Part shown: one piece after another, positions 20,700 to 32,814 of the stretch
How the letters are laid out: each line of letters begins with the position of its first letter
Position numbering within the stretch: position 1 is the stretch's first letter
From: Owenia fusiformis
Lineage: Eukaryota; Annelida; Polychaeta; Sabellida; Oweniidae
Assembly (NCBI GenBank): GCA_903813345.2
Contig: CAIIXF020000003.1
Coordinates: forward strand, 4,244,109 to 4,308,108
Direction: 5' to 3'
Length of the DNA: 64,000 nt
The notes under the pieces: generated by a model
The model's database searches: none
Seen by the model: only the letters and a program-made list of their open reading frames with translations
What the model was told of the DNA's origin: nothing
Position numbers and translations under genes: made by a program

Positions 20700-23600
20700 G
20701 TGATAAGGAGGTTTTTGGCTGACATTGGGCCCACCAACATTGTCATTGGTTTATATCCTATAAAAAATTGATGAAAGCTCTTTAAAGTATTCCCAAGGAG
20801 TGATATCTCTCCCAAACTTTTTAGTAGTTATTGGGCCAGCTATCCAGTACTTTGATATCAACTTCCACAATTCCAAAAGGAGTGTCATCTAAAACAGCAT
20901 CTGTGATCTTTTGAGGATCATTATTAATTTGTCTCCGATAGCCTTTGTGAAAAGGTAAACATTTTGACTTTTAATTTCTGTTAAAGTTTTATTTTGACCA
21001 GAAAGAAGTGATCTGGTAATTTGCATTTTTAAAACTAAAACCGCTAAATTTGCATTCATGTTTTATTCAGTATTTTGTTTTCTCAGTTTAAATTGGTTTT
21101 TTTTTCGACTCACCAGTAGACTGGGCATTTTTCGTCCAAAAGGGTTTTAGTGTCCCTCGAAAAACCATCAACTGGATAATTTCCTTTTTTTCTCCATTCA
21201 ACGGAGGTAATGGTTCCATTGTAAAAGGTTTTCCCATTCGAGATATGTGTTCATCTGTTGACGGGTAGTTCATGCCCTAGGCAGTGTAAATATAAAGCAT
21301 TGGCATCTAAACCAACTATGCGTTCACAAGGAAAGTCTGGGTCGTTTCTTATAAAGGTCTTCCCCTTTGTGTGTTCCCTGTTAAAAATTATGCTGGGTCC
21401 CCCAATAACGTTGTTTTTGATGGTTTTATATGATTCTGAAAATTTTGAAGGGAATAGCAGGAAATGCGTATGCGCTTGTTCACTATATCTAAACAGTATC
21501 CATTTTGCAATGCCTGGAAGAGATATAACATCTCGCAACATGTCAAATGTTTTGCGCACGATACATTTCTACCATTTTAGTAACAGCACTGCAAAACGGA
21601 CTAGATTGTTATACCATTCGAATAAAGTTCTAATAGAGCTTTCCTATACCCCTAGCATATAGCTACAATTCTCATCTAAAGTGAGGGGTTCAGGGCCTAA
21701 ACAACCATTATTTTCCCATCGTAAATGATCCTCTTCTAAAACATTGCATTGTTTCAGAGAGGAAAAGAAATGTTCCTTTTGTGGCATTGTTTTGATAGAA
21801 AGTTGATCTGGAGATTTGAACCATTCATACATCCAAAACCCTTTATTGACCGGGATTTTAAAGGTTTTTAGAAATTGTTTGTAAGAAGTGGCGGGTGGAA
21901 GAAAATGACTGATGTCTAGAAATTTGAAGCCATTTCTGGTTGTGATACATTGATATGAGTTGTTTTTTTACTAAGAATAGAGAGATTTCGCACATAAGTG
22001 AAAGTACAACGTATACGTATAGTTTAAGGGGTCATGTCGAACTATTATATTTACTAAAATCAATTTTAAATTGTACTTAATGGAACATAACTATTACCGT
22101 TATAGAAAAGCTCCAACAACTAGAGACTGTGAATGCACTGTCATCTGCACGTGTTGATTATGCACATTATGATTAAATGCTTGCTTCCGTATCCTTGTAG
22201 TTGTAGTGTATTATAAACACGATCCTTTAAAGTGAGTCATGATTTTTTAAAGTGAGTCATTACATAAACAAGTTGATTATTTCAATGTTTTCATGATCAG
22301 TATAAGTTCAATGAACTTACAAAACGGTATATTTACGTAGATGATAACGTATACAGTTGGATACAGTATAAAGATTTGCCTACACGTGTGCGGAACAATT
22401 GACCGCAAGCATTTTTTGAAATTAATTGGCTGAGTGGGAACAGTATCCAATCAAATACTTTAACCATCAATTTGAAACACCAATCAAACCAGTAGGTTCT
22501 AGCAATTCCTGGAAACAGTAAATTCAGTAGCTCAACATATGACATACAGGGTGTTTCATAACGAGCATCTCCAAAAAGTCAATTTGAGAAGAGATGGGTC
22601 TATAACATATGTACTACATATGAGCCTATTTTATTCCAGACTAAGACATTTGGATCAACTAAACATGCTACAATTCAAGAGAGTACTAATGGCATCCCTC
22701 TGACCTGTATTTATTACAGTCCGAGAAGATCTTTCCTGACGAAAAGCCCACATTATGAAACACCTTGTACGTTTACCTATAAGTATAAGTATAAGTTATA
22801 AGTTGTACTTTCACTAGGTGCGAAATCTCTCTAGTATTAGATTTTGTTCTAGATATATAGCTTTTGGGAGGTATTGTTTCAATAGAGGGAGGTTGTATCG
22901 ACTTGAGTTAAATCCTATTATGACTAGCTGTTTGAGGTAATCATGAAATTGTGTTCTTATGTACTTTAGTTTTAGACTTATTTGTTTACGACATACATCT
23001 GAAAACTGTCACATGTACATTTTGAAGCTGGTTACGTGATGTATATGTATTATGTTTGTCAGATGACTGTCCTGATTCGTTCTCCGAAATTGATTGATCA
23101 GAAAAGGACAAGTCAGAATCAATGGGAGTATTAAAGTTTTTACGCAAACCTTTCTAAAAAAGGTACCATCTTTTAGATTGTTTCAATTTATCTTGGAATT
23201 CTTTTGTGCCGTATGGATCACTGAGATTATCATGTTGATTTGTGTCAAACCGTCACAGGATTCTAAATAAGCTGAGTACCTGTCAATCAATGATTCAAGG
23301 TGAATCTGATAAACTGTACTTTGAATATTAGATAAACTATCATTGATTTGACGGCAAACGTATCATTACCGTTAACAATACATGGAGCATCTGCATGTTC
23401 GGGGACATTTGAGCAGAGACTCACGGAAACAGGAATATGCTCATGAGTAAAAATCCGTTGATCTTAATTCAGATGACGTAATATTCTGGAAGAATATAGA
23501 GGATAGAGGTTTCAAATAACTCTCAAAATCAAAGCACGTAAAATATTCAGAGAACCTTTCATTTTGGGATATGTGTATACCGATATCATCTAAAGTTTTG

Positions 23601-24420
23601 AAAATTGATTTATTGAGACTCCAGTACCCCCTGGATAATTATAACTTGTTTGATTTTTACATTTGACTTGATGATTTTGCGTGCGTCCAAACATTTAAAT
23701 AAACAACACGTTCCACATTGGTATTTTTTAGCGTATGAGCTAATATCGCGAATATAACTCAAGTGATCTTCGAATAAATTGCAATTGTGGGAAAATCATC
23801 AACGCTATGATACAAGCTATTGGGTGTATAGTCAGATTGGAGTTCATTTATGAAGACAGATGTTTCAAAACATTCCTAGAACAATGGATTGTCTGTTAGT
23901 TTGAAACAAGCATACATGAAATGATTTTCTGGTACCTTATTTGTCCTCAATATTCTTTATCTATTACATATCTTCTCCATTAATGGTAATGATTTAAAAC
24001 ATGTCCCTCGAAGTGTTTTGTGGGGAGTAGTAGAGTGCCTTTTGAGAGAGCTAGTGCTCTGAATACACATAAACTATCTGAATAATTTATATTTGTGTTT
24101 GGTTTTACAGTCAATTTGATGATGGACTTTGATTTTTTAATATGTTTTGGGTAACTCAACCATACTATTCAAAATTACACAATCTGTTTGATAGACTATA
24201 AAATGAATGTTTGTGACCAATGCAGTTTTCCACTTTGTATTCTCGCGCAGGGGAAGAGTAAAATTTTCAAGTGTGAGGTTTTTAATTATATCTTTAGCTG
24301 CTTCTAACTCATGCGTATTTGATACAAGTAATGGGGATTCATATTGAAAATTATTTGGACCTGCTGAGAAACGTCAATAGCATTTTGTTTCAATGTTTTG
24401 AAGGATCATTGAAACTGACA
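20700..24420 (-). pseudogene. Family-B DNA polymerase relic of a virus-like mobile element
   Basis: Reading the minus strand, scattered frames give conserved blocks in the correct order: an exonuclease I block (CFDFESYLKPL, near 23525-23550), HIPVSVSLCSNVPEHA (~23420), an exonuclease II-like block (GFNSSRYNLPLL, ~22885-22915), FLDISHFLPPATSYKQF (~21905), a spacer region (~21650-21830), GGPSIIFNREHTKGK (~21390), the polymerase A-type motif GLDANALYLHCLG (~21280), and FGIVEVDIKV (~20870). This order is typical of the protein-primed family-B polymerases of Polinton/Maverick-like and related virus-like elements. Many frameshifts and stops are present, so it is dead. An 852-bp MITE interrupts it at 21980-22831. 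Neighbouring integrase, ATPase or capsid genes were not identified, so the parent element is not named. Confidence 0.75.
21980..22831. mobile_element. 852-bp MITE, copy 1, TA target duplication
   Basis: Termini gagagatttcgcacataagt and an inverted copy ending gtgcgaaatctctc are flanked by TA at 21978-21979 and 22832-22833. It sits in the polymerase pseudogene, whose conserved blocks continue colinearly on either side. An internal segment (about 22548-22768) has its own inverted ends (cagggtgtttcataa / ttatgaaacaccttg). The copy at 45963-46824 shares the whole structure. No transposase is encoded. Confidence 0.92.
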
Positions 24421-26030
24421 TGTTGACTTTGAATGCAGATTTTTGTTGGGGTCTAGTTTTAAAATTTCATTGCAATGATGTTTTGCTGCTACTGCTTTTG
24501 GCTTCTTTTTTTGAAGGGTTGCTGGTGTTCATATAGTTCTTCATCTTATTCCAACATCTATAATAAAATATAACTGGAATGACACATTTTCAATTATCAT
24601 TCATAAATTAATTGGTGGTTTGGTGGTAGTGGTTTGTTCAGCTTAATCATACACTTGGGCATTCATGTTTGTTGGGAATGGATATACCTTGGGTCCAGTG
24701 ACTATTGGCTAGTTTACTTAATAGTGTAACTTTATAAAAATGAAATGGGTGTTCTGTAGTTAAGGAAAGAGGATTCTGGCTTTTGACACTAAAGGACCCC
24801 TTCACAGAATTGATGTTCTTTGTCAGCTTTGCGCCGTCTGTTCCAAATATAAACTCTACTTTATTGTCCTGAATTCAGGGGCTTCTTGACAATCTTACAG
24901 AATTGATGTTTTTTTGTAAGCTTTTTACCATCTGTTCCGAATATAAGCTCTACTTTACTGTCTTGAATTACTTCAGAGTTTATATCTAGAGTCAGGGATT
25001 TCTTGGCAATTCGTTTTCGGTCCTGCCAAGCACTATCTTGACGTGAACTCTAGAAAAAAATTAATTCTCAACTATCTTGAATTGATGTAAAACTAGATCA
25101 GCAACTCTATGGAGTAGCAAATCACAGCAAACAAAATATTCATGAATCTGTATATTATAATGTTATATTAATCATCTTATCATGATTTGCAGATAATAAA
25201 GACATACATTGTAGACATTAAGAAGTTTCAGTCAAAAATCATAAGGACAACAATACAACATTTGACATTTGATGTGCTATAGTATAATGAAATCATTTAG
25301 TATTTTCCAAGGCACAATTCGAAATATTGTTATATACTAAAATGTCTTCAATTTTAGTATGTTATAACCCTATATTACTTACTTGGGGCAATATATATGT
25401 TGGAATTGGGGTATTTTGTTCCTTTCTCTCAACTTTGATCTTGGAAATCGAAGAAAGTTCTGGTATGGAGAATGTTCAGTTCATGAAAAGCTTGATCAGA
25501 AATCATGAATTCGTCCTTGATATGAAGACATCTCTTAGAAGCATCAACGTCTTCATCTCATCCTATATCCTATTCTGAGTCAAATTCCATTTAACTCGGA
25601 GGAGGGTGTGGCTTCAATTTTGTCTTTAAATTTCCCATTGATCTTTCTTGATAATCAGAAAATAATGGATGGTCCTCTATGTCAGCATAAATTTTCAGAG
25701 GTTTCACCAAAAATGCTGAAAACGATATATTCTCAATTAATAAGATTAGATATGAATTAAGAATGTCATTATAATTATTTAAATAATTTATATGTTAAAA
25801 CTGTATAAAGCAACATCTCACCTTTTCTTATTCTTCATTAACCTGAGCAGATCCTTCTGAAACGCATTCTTTGCCAGCTTTCTTCTTTCTGTATTTAGAT
25901 CTATATATGATATCAATCATCTTGACTGCTTGAAGGTTATTACAAGATGTATTTTTTTGAGTATCAAACCATATTTCATATATTCTTGAAGGTTTCGCAA
26001 CATATTTTTCTTGGTTATTTATTTATTTAA
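24421..26030. other. Stretch without a supported gene
   Basis: Two direct ~95-bp copies (acagaattgatgtt...ttactgtc) lie at about 24796-24872 and 24898-24962. Short coding-like words appear on the minus strand near 25640-25720 (KIYADIEDHPLFSDYQE), which may be a remnant of another mobile-element gene. Nothing else recognised. Confidence 0.4.
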
Positions 26031-26034
26031 ATTT

Positions 26035-26680
26035 GGAATCAACTTCTTCCAAATCCACTTCAAGGAAGTATCTATTCTCTGCATCCTCTGTTGTTTATCT
26101 ATAGGGCATCAATCTCATCTTCATCTAATTCCATGGTAGCTCATAGCCCAGCCATAGAGGTTGTGTGGATCTACATATGATATATACGATTTTGGCCCAT
26201 CCATAGAAAAGTCAGGCATATATGGATTGTTAGCTTTAGCATAATGATGGGAAATTATGGCTATTTCTCGAAATCCAGCTTTGAGAAACAGATGCATACC
26301 TGGATCAATGAAGAATTCTATCCTCACCCCTGTGTACTTTAAAGCGGCTTTCCATGCTAAGTCAGGAGAGGTAAAGAAATGAGCTGGATCGAGGTCATAA
26401 AGATCTATTGAAAGAGTCTTTTAAGTTTTCAAAGACATTAGCCATTTGCAGAACTTCTGTCTTCAGATACAGATTTTAATTTTCTTCAAATGTTTTGATG
26501 TTAAAATGTTGCCAAACATTCTGCACATGTTGGTAGTCAGCCTCACTTAACATTTCATTTGTTAAATCATTGAAGAATTCATGTTTGTGGTGGGAGTCCA
26601 TGATACACAAATTTCTCTGACCTATCAATCCATGATTATGGAAAAACTCCCTTGTGCAATAGAAGATCAATGTCTTCTAG
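26035..26680 (-). pseudogene. Second family-B DNA polymerase fragment, different subfamily
   Basis: Minus-strand frames show, in order, FFNDLTNEMLSEADYQHVQN (~26560-26500), DPAHFFTSPDLAWKAA (~26400-26350), YAKANNPYMPDF (~26240-26205), the A-type catalytic motif block YVDPHNLYGWAMS (~26175-26135), and RYFLEVDLEEV (~26065). These blocks are characteristic of the NLYGWAM subfamily of viral/Polinton-type polymerases and differ from the DANALYL type at 20.7-24.4 kb, so the two relics come from different parent elements. Frames are broken between blocks. Confidence 0.75.
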
Positions 26681-27560
26681 GGAGCATTTGCTAGATAAAT
26701 GTTGAAACTTTTCAGATCCTTTCTGTACCAAGAAATTGATATGAATCAATAAAAATATATTAAAACCAGTTGATCTCTAAATGTTTCGGTAGGTTCTCCG
26801 TAATTTTACAAAATTATGAAACAGAAATTAGCAGTATTATTAGCTCATTTTATAAATGGCATAAATGTATGAGCCATCAGAGTTTTCCGTGTTATAAAAA
26901 TATTGGAAGAGACAGTTCTTAATGGCCCCTGCCTCTTCCATTACCAGCTGCCCCAACCGTTACAATATGCTCTCCTATCAGTATTTGGTCCAATACCAGC
27001 GAATCCATTTCCTGTAAAAAAGAACAGAAAGGGAAACTTGATTCAGATCTTAAAATTGTTTGATACCATATTCATGTTAAAGAACTATAGATTTATTTAT
27101 AACTTATCCAGTTATCTGAAAACTTTTCCATAAATAAGTTCCAAGTTGAATCGAATCTCTTTACAAAATACTGATTGACACATGAAATGGACATATGAAT
27201 TATTCACAAATATGCTTCTTAAAGTCCGTTTTCATTCGGAAGAAAGCCCATATATCTGCCATTGGCTGCTGGGAAGTGTTCTCATATTCTTAGTACTACA
27301 CATGAAGGGATCACCTTTCTCTCTCCTCTGGTGAGGTGTCCATGTCCACAAAGTTTTTGGCTATTTTTCTGAAATACTCAAAAATTCTGTATTTAGTTTG
27401 TCACAATAGTTTTTATAGCCCCTTAAGCAACAGACTCTATAAAGGAGAGATTTGAGTTTTTTAAATGGAGAAACTACCAACATTTTCAGAATTCAAAGGC
27501 AAAGTTTTGAACTAGCTTAACTAATAGTTTAACTCCTTGATATCTTCCTTAGCTGCATTT
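26681..27560. other. AT-rich stretch without a supported gene
   Basis: Only chance open frames (for example 26903-27133 plus). I could not extend either neighbouring relic into this region. Confidence 0.4.
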
Positions 27561-27639
27561 TGTTAACACCATGGTTGGACTGCCACGATGCTTGTCAGTT
27601 TTTCCTGCGAATCTTCCAAAGCATATAGCTCTGTGGGCA

Positions 27640-28220
27640 TGTCACTTACGTAGCCGTACTCTCGACAACATGTACATATATTGTTCGTATTCGTCCCAGA
27701 ACCCCTTGTGATAATGGAGGGAAATTCTGGGGGATTGTACCCTGGCAATTTCCCCCATGAGGTGCCAGTTTGTGGCCATGATAGCTGAATTAAACTCAAT
27801 GGCCAAGCTTTCATCATATAAAACCTGGTGGCTGGGCGCCCATGACCTGGGAAAGAGGGCACCAATGACAACGGTCTCCACTGCGGGGTTGAAGGCCATG
27901 ATATCCGCAGATAGGGTAATAATCTCTGCAGCAAGAGTTCTGGGGAGGGATAAGGGAGTGGAAGATTTGGGGGTGGGGTGTGGTATATCATTCTCCCCGG
28001 CCTGCACGATGACCAGGGGTGACCCAATCTTCAGGCCACCACAAATTTTTGCCGTTAGACTACTTACGGTAGCCCCGGGCCAACCGAGCAGATCGAAAAT
28101 GAAACTGGGCAGGACGGGAGGAGATGATTGAAGCCTCCGTTCAGGAAGGAATGGCCTAAAACTGTGACCCTCGTGGCGTCAAACAAGGAAGGGGACACAG
28201 GGCTGGTAGTGACCTTGCTT
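27640..28220 (-). pseudogene. SGNH/GDSL-hydrolase-like domain, one frameshift
   Basis: The minus strand reads VTVLGHSFLNG (the block I Ser region, ~28165-28135), then, after one frame change near 28100, DLLGWPGATVSSLT and VIVQAGENDIP (the G-x-N-D block III, ~28005-27985), and downstream ETVVIGALFPR and EIARVQSP. The order and spacing fit an SGNH-type esterase/lipase fold. The region is GC-richer than its surroundings. SGNH domains of this type occur in several invertebrate mobile elements, so a host enzyme is less likely. A Lys-rich stretch (28220-28430) and a zinc-finger-like remnant (28450-28520) lie just upstream in the same orientation and may have belonged to the same protein. Confidence 0.6.
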
Positions 28221-28428
28221 TGTCTGCTATAATAGTCCTTTTCTGTTTGACCTTTTCTGCAGTTTTTCTCATTTTTTCTGTGAAAGTTTCTGTTGAAGTG
28301 TTTGAAGGTGTTTTTACTGAAGATTTTCTCTTTTTAGTGACTTTAGTATCACTGGTTTCAGTTTTCTTTTTCTTGATTTTTTACCTTTCGATTTAGTTGA
28401 CTTTGTTTTTTGCTTTTGCTGGCAGTTT

Positions 28429-28647
28429 CTATTTTAGTTTTATAGTTAACCCTCCATGTACTGTTCTTATATGGATGTTGAGGTTAGCTTTGTTTTGAAA
28501 CCTCATTTTACATTTGTAAAAAGATGGGTTGTCTCTCAGGTCTGCCGACACTTGCATGGGAACTTGTTTTGTTGTCATCATGACATGCTCTATGGTGTGC
28601 CACATAAATTTCCAATGAGGTGCAACTCCTCCCATATTGTTTGCCAT
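28429..28647 (-). pseudogene. C2H2 zinc-finger-like remnant and basic tail
   Basis: An open frame contains MRFQNKANLNIHIRTVHGG, the second half of a classical C2H2 finger (helix and His pair), after a lone Cys in FYKCK. It runs into a Lys-rich segment. It lies directly upstream of the SGNH-like domain on the same strand. Confidence 0.35.
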
Positions 28648-28918
28648 CTACAAGGGCTCTACAGACATGCTCTCCCTGGAAAAACAAAGTTTATGTTTCG
28701 AAATCCTTATAATCACAAAATAAGTCTTGCTAAGTGGCTCAAATTCTGCCACAATTTCACCAGCAGTTACATTCTCAACTTCAACATTTTGTTTTGATGA
28801 ATGGTCAATCCAATCAGGAATTTTGCAAGAACAGATTTTATTTCAAAAAGAGATTTGTCCACTGCTTTCCTAGCTCTTGGAGCTGCAAATGTTGGAGATT
28901 CTTGAAGAATGTTCTCCT

Positions 28919-29410
28919 TCACTTTATCAATGATTTGTAAGGTCTTGACAGATGTTCAATAGTCAGGTTTGACACCATTGCCTGGCACTGTTTCTTTAAA
29001 TTTCCAACTTGTAATTCCATCACATTATCATGTGGAATACTTGTGTCGACTCGACCTTGTAGGCTGGCAGTACATTTCCATTTGTTCTTGAAAGCTGCTT
29101 TTGGGCTTATCAGATCTTTCTCATAGGCCTTCATGCAGAATAACCACTTCTTGTCATGGGCTCTTCTATTTGGCAAGCTTATTGGCAGCATATAAAAATT
29201 CAAATTTGGCATTCCTGAAAATCCTTTTGCCATCACCATGCTTGTACACATCCCACATCTCCCTATTAGCTAGGGCTTGCTTTAAAATATTGCGTTAAAA
29301 TTTCATTCAATTGGAATTGAATTTGAAGTGCATGGAGACCTTCTGTGGCAAGATTATACCTGTGTTTAATATTTTCATCAACATTTAGCAAGTCCAATAA
29401 AGTAGTCACA
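28919..29410 (-). pseudogene. Unrecognised mobile-element-like protein fragment
   Basis: Two adjoining minus-strand frames look protein-coding: NVTTLLDLLNVDENIKHRYN with LHALQIQFQLNEIL (~29400-29295), and KWLFCMKAYEKDLISPKAAF with GRVDTSIPHDNVMELQVGNL (within 29251-28919). They are separated by one frame change near 29290. The style (short helical blocks, N/D-x-SIP-x-D motif) recalls large uncharacterised proteins repeated in invertebrate genomes. I do not assign a function. Confidence 0.35.
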
Positions 29411-29417
29411 TTAAAGG

Positions 29418-29970
29418 GTGACGCATATCGTTTAGCAAATCGAACGCTCGTTTCTGGTGTTGCTCACCGTTTAGTATAAAAGGCACGATCCCGGAATAAT
29501 ACTCAAGGGTTCACAGGCTCGAGGTCATTGTGTCAACACCTCTAACTGTTATATAGCATAAGTATATTATAGATCGTCACATATTTATAAAACGGTGATT
29601 TTTATTTTGACAAATCAATTCCACATTTATGGGTGAAGTTTCAGGATCTTCTATTTGTGTATAATAAGGAAAAATTGACATCTAAACCCCATAACGTAAT
29701 AGCACACAGCTTGGTATATGAAATATCCTACAAATGAAACAAAGCAGTTCTAGTACAAGGATTTATATTGGCTGTTGTACATATTCTTTGAACGCAATCA
29801 CTCTATGGATAATGTTTTCAAAATCATTATGAACGGATTACTTTATCTCAAAGACAATTTCAATAAACTGGATTTTACAGAACTCCCCTTATTTCTTTAA
29901 AAATGGACTGATCCAGTCGATTCGCCTGGAGCCGCCATATTGTTTTTATACGGGATGCTTATCGGAACCC
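29418..29970. mobile_element. Possible TTAA-flanked element
   Basis: The sequence following ttaa at about 29414 (agggtgacgc) and that preceding ttaa at about 29974 (ggaaccct) are roughly inverted, with poor matching beyond the first five to eight bases. A TTAA flank would suggest a piggyBac- or Kolobok-type insertion in the coding relic to its left, but the evidence is weak. Confidence 0.3.
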
Positions 29971-30343
29971 TTTAAGGTAAAGGTTTAATGATATAATATA
30001 TTTGTAATCAATATAAATATGGCATATAAATGATCATTGTCTTGGCAGTTCCAATGTTCAAGGGTCTCTACTCAAGGTTTATTCTTTAATTGTTCACTAT
30101 TACACTCATCATTACTCTAGGTTGATTACGAATTTTGGCTGCATGTACATGCAAGAGTCCCACAATTATGCTCATTATGTTGAAATATTATCTAAACTGC
30201 CAATATCCTTTAGCAAGTTGTCTACTGTTCTCTGTATGACTTCTTGTCATCTCTTTCTGTTTCAGAAGGAGGGTTCAGAAGGAGGCTTCACATGGACCTT
30301 GAGGAAAGTTTTATAGCAGTCAAATATTAGGTCTTAAACATCA

Positions 30344-30720
30344 TCATAGGTCTGCATCGTCATCAATGAACAATGGAGCTATTTCAATGTCTGACTGGAT
30401 TATTTGAGTGATGTTGTCAATTAAGTCTGCCTGAAACTGTTTAAAATTTTGAATGTTTAAAAGGGTTGTAATCATTTGATTCACTATGAGAAAAAATCCA
30501 TAACAGGCATCTGTCACATGCATGAGTCCCCTAGTTGTGAATTGTTTTGATTCTGTATCAGAGAGGGTTTTTTAATATTTTGAATCAAATTTTTTTACCA
30601 CTTCCTCGTTGCCCTCCTTGTAAATATTATGTTCTAAAATGTTCTTAGCCTTTGCTTTTTCTTTGGCTAATACCATTCCGGCTATGTATCTCACACGCCC
30701 ATCAGCTTCAGAAGTGAGAT
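30344..30720 (-). pseudogene. Coding relic with one in-frame stop
   Basis: About 124 minus-strand codons are open apart from one TAA: NLTSEADGRVRYIAGMVLAK, then KNILEHNIYKEGNEEVVKKF, stop, then RGLMHVTDACYGFFLIVNQM, ending DDDADL and TGA. Composition and helical pattern look protein-coding. The RYIAGMVLAKEKAK block recalls C-terminal regions of transposon-derived proteins, but I cannot name the family. Confidence 0.45.
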
Positions 30721-31039
30721 TTACTGGAATATTTCTCTGAGTTTAGCTGATGTTGAGGCTTCCTGAAAGAATAGTAAAGAAGAATTGTTTACACAATATT
30801 GATAATATGACTAAACAATATCCTCAACTAAAATTGAAAATTAATCCCCGATGGTTTAAGAAACAAGTGGCCTGGAAACACTTAAACAGTAAAGAAAACA
30901 AGCATTCATTAAAAGTCAACTTAATAATTTTGAAATGGATTATAAAACTGCAACTCTGCTGAGTAGCAAATCCAAATGAACAAAAATTACTAGTATTTCT
31001 AAATCTGGATTATTTAATGAATCTGAAATATCCCTTCTA

Positions 31040-31561
31040 TTACCAATTACAAATGAATTTTAATGAACATCCACCCACACCCATTGCAGTTGTTGATGGC
31101 TTTCCATTCTTTACAGAAGGACTCTGCGCTTACCATTTGATACACTTGGCTATGTACTCCCTTCCAATCATTCCATGACTTCTTTTTGTTTTCTGCAATT
31201 GGTTGAACATTTTTCAAAATATGCCTCCCATAATCCATGGTATATTAGCATTAGCCAGATTGCTTTAGCAATAAATAATGTATCTAATTGCATGTTCCCT
31301 GGATGCAATTTGGCAAATCTTGTTATAATATCCTCAATGTTATGTTTTAAAGCCATAATGAATATGGAGAAGAGCCAGAGATGACAGTCTCTCAATTCCC
31401 ATTGTAGCTCTTGTGTAGTGATGTAGCCTTCTAAGGACACTTGCAGAATGCATTAACAGCTTGTTACATTCACTGTACAGTGTCAATAGCACAAAAATAT
31501 TTGGAAACCTCATGTGATCGCAAACTTTTGATGGCGACAGCTGGAGAGTCTGGAACTTCAT
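31040..31561 (-). pseudogene. hAT-type transposase C-terminal region
   Basis: The frame at 31561-31340 reads FPNIFVLLTLYSE followed by SVLRRLHHYTRATMGIERLS and LALLHIHYG. This is the hAT dimerisation segment found in TTF/ZMYM-type transposase-derived proteins, where S-x-LRR-x-K and ERLSGLALLHIH are typical. After one frameshift the next frame continues with NIEDIITRFAKLHPGNMQ, the usual tail. The element is dead. Confidence 0.75.
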
Positions 31562-31614
31562 GAACGTCTACATCCCTTGATTCCTCCTTTCACCTCTCAA
31601 TAACCTCATTGATC

Positions 31615-31860
31615 AAGGCTGGTCTGATAAATAATGTATCTAATTGCATGTTCCCTGGATGCAATTTGGCAAATCTTGTAAGAATACCCTCAATGTTATG
31701 TTTTAAAGTCATTATGAATATGGAGAAGAGCCAGAGATGACAGTCTCTCAATTCACCTCATGTGATCCCAAACTTTGATGGCTTCAGCTGGAGAGTCTGG
31801 GACTTCATGAAAGTCTACACCCCTAAATTCCTCAGTTTACCTCTCAATTCCCTTATTGAC
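31615..31860 (-). pseudogene. Second partial copy of the hAT tail
   Basis: 31628-31755 repeats 31265-31397 (taatgtatctaattgcatgt... onward) and 31756-31830 repeats 31507-31575, with a central deletion that removes the SVLRRL block. It is an unequal tandem duplication of the neighbouring relic. Confidence 0.7.
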
Positions 31861-32512
31861 CAAGGCTGGTCTGATTCATAATATGTGATAACCTCCTCAC
31901 AGCTGACCTCTCTCTGCCTTAGCGCGGATAGCCCCAAACCTAAAAGCTTGCTGGCTGTCTTGGACAATCCTGAAAAAGCTAATCACATTTAACTTTTACC
32001 AAAAATATAATAATAGCATCCTCCTTAGTTCTGGGTTTGGAATTTTTTGTTTTTCAAGTAAGGAATAGATTGTAACAGTGTTGTCTTGCTGTCTTTCTAT
32101 AAAATACTTGCAGTGATAAGACTTTTAAGGGTACATTATTTTATACCCAAGGTAATACAACACGCGAGATCATCACCTGTATAGTATGTTGTATGTATTG
32201 TGCCTATTCATTAAAATATCTCCAGGCACATTCATTTAACCAATTTGTATAATGAAGGCATTAAAAAGTAGGCAACATTCCCAACTCTGATTTTTTCTTC
32301 ACAGCTCATCAACCTTTTTTTGAATAAATTAAACTCTTTGAAAATATCTTCCTCGATGAGAAAGAAGTCCATGAAGGAGTGGTCAAAGCTGTCTGTGATC
32401 CACTTGTTTATAATTCACCCACCCAGACTTTAGAGGGTACACTATTTTATACCCAACGTAATACAACACACGAGATCATCACCTGTATAGTATATTGTTG
32501 TATGTATTGTGC

Positions 32513-32810
32513 CTATTCATTTAAATCTCTCCAGGCACATTCATTCAACCAATTTGTATATGCAGTACTTTCCACTTCTGAGAGAAATATAATCCTATCC
32601 AATTCCCTATCCTGAATATTGATGTTTCTTCTTTGCAAAAATGTGTATAATGAAGGCATTAAAAAGTAGGCAACATGCCCAACTCTGATTTTTCTTCGCA
32701 GCTCATCAACCTTTTTTTCAATAAACCAAACTCTTTGAAAATATCTTCCTCGATGAGAAAGAAGACCATGAAGGAATGGTCGACGCAGTCTGTGATCCAC
32801 TTGATATACA
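32513..32810 (-). pseudogene. Unrecognised reading frame, with a partial duplicate at 32130-32400
   Basis: A 95-codon frame includes GLLSHRGRYFQRVWFIEKKV and DRELDRIIFLSEVESTAYTN. Segments of it recur at 32130-32400 with frameshifts, so the region was duplicated with an offset of roughly 300-400 bp. The orientation is the same as the hAT relics. No family assigned. Confidence 0.35.
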
Positions 32811-32814
32811 TGTA

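Noticed and set aside
27563-28027. 154-codon minus-strand frame over the SGNH-like region
   Set aside because: It is the shifted frame of the SGNH-like sequence; the conserved blocks are in the other frame.
32379-32615. 78-codon plus-strand frame
   Set aside because: It is antisense to the better-supported minus-strand relic at 32513-32810 and lies across a duplication junction.
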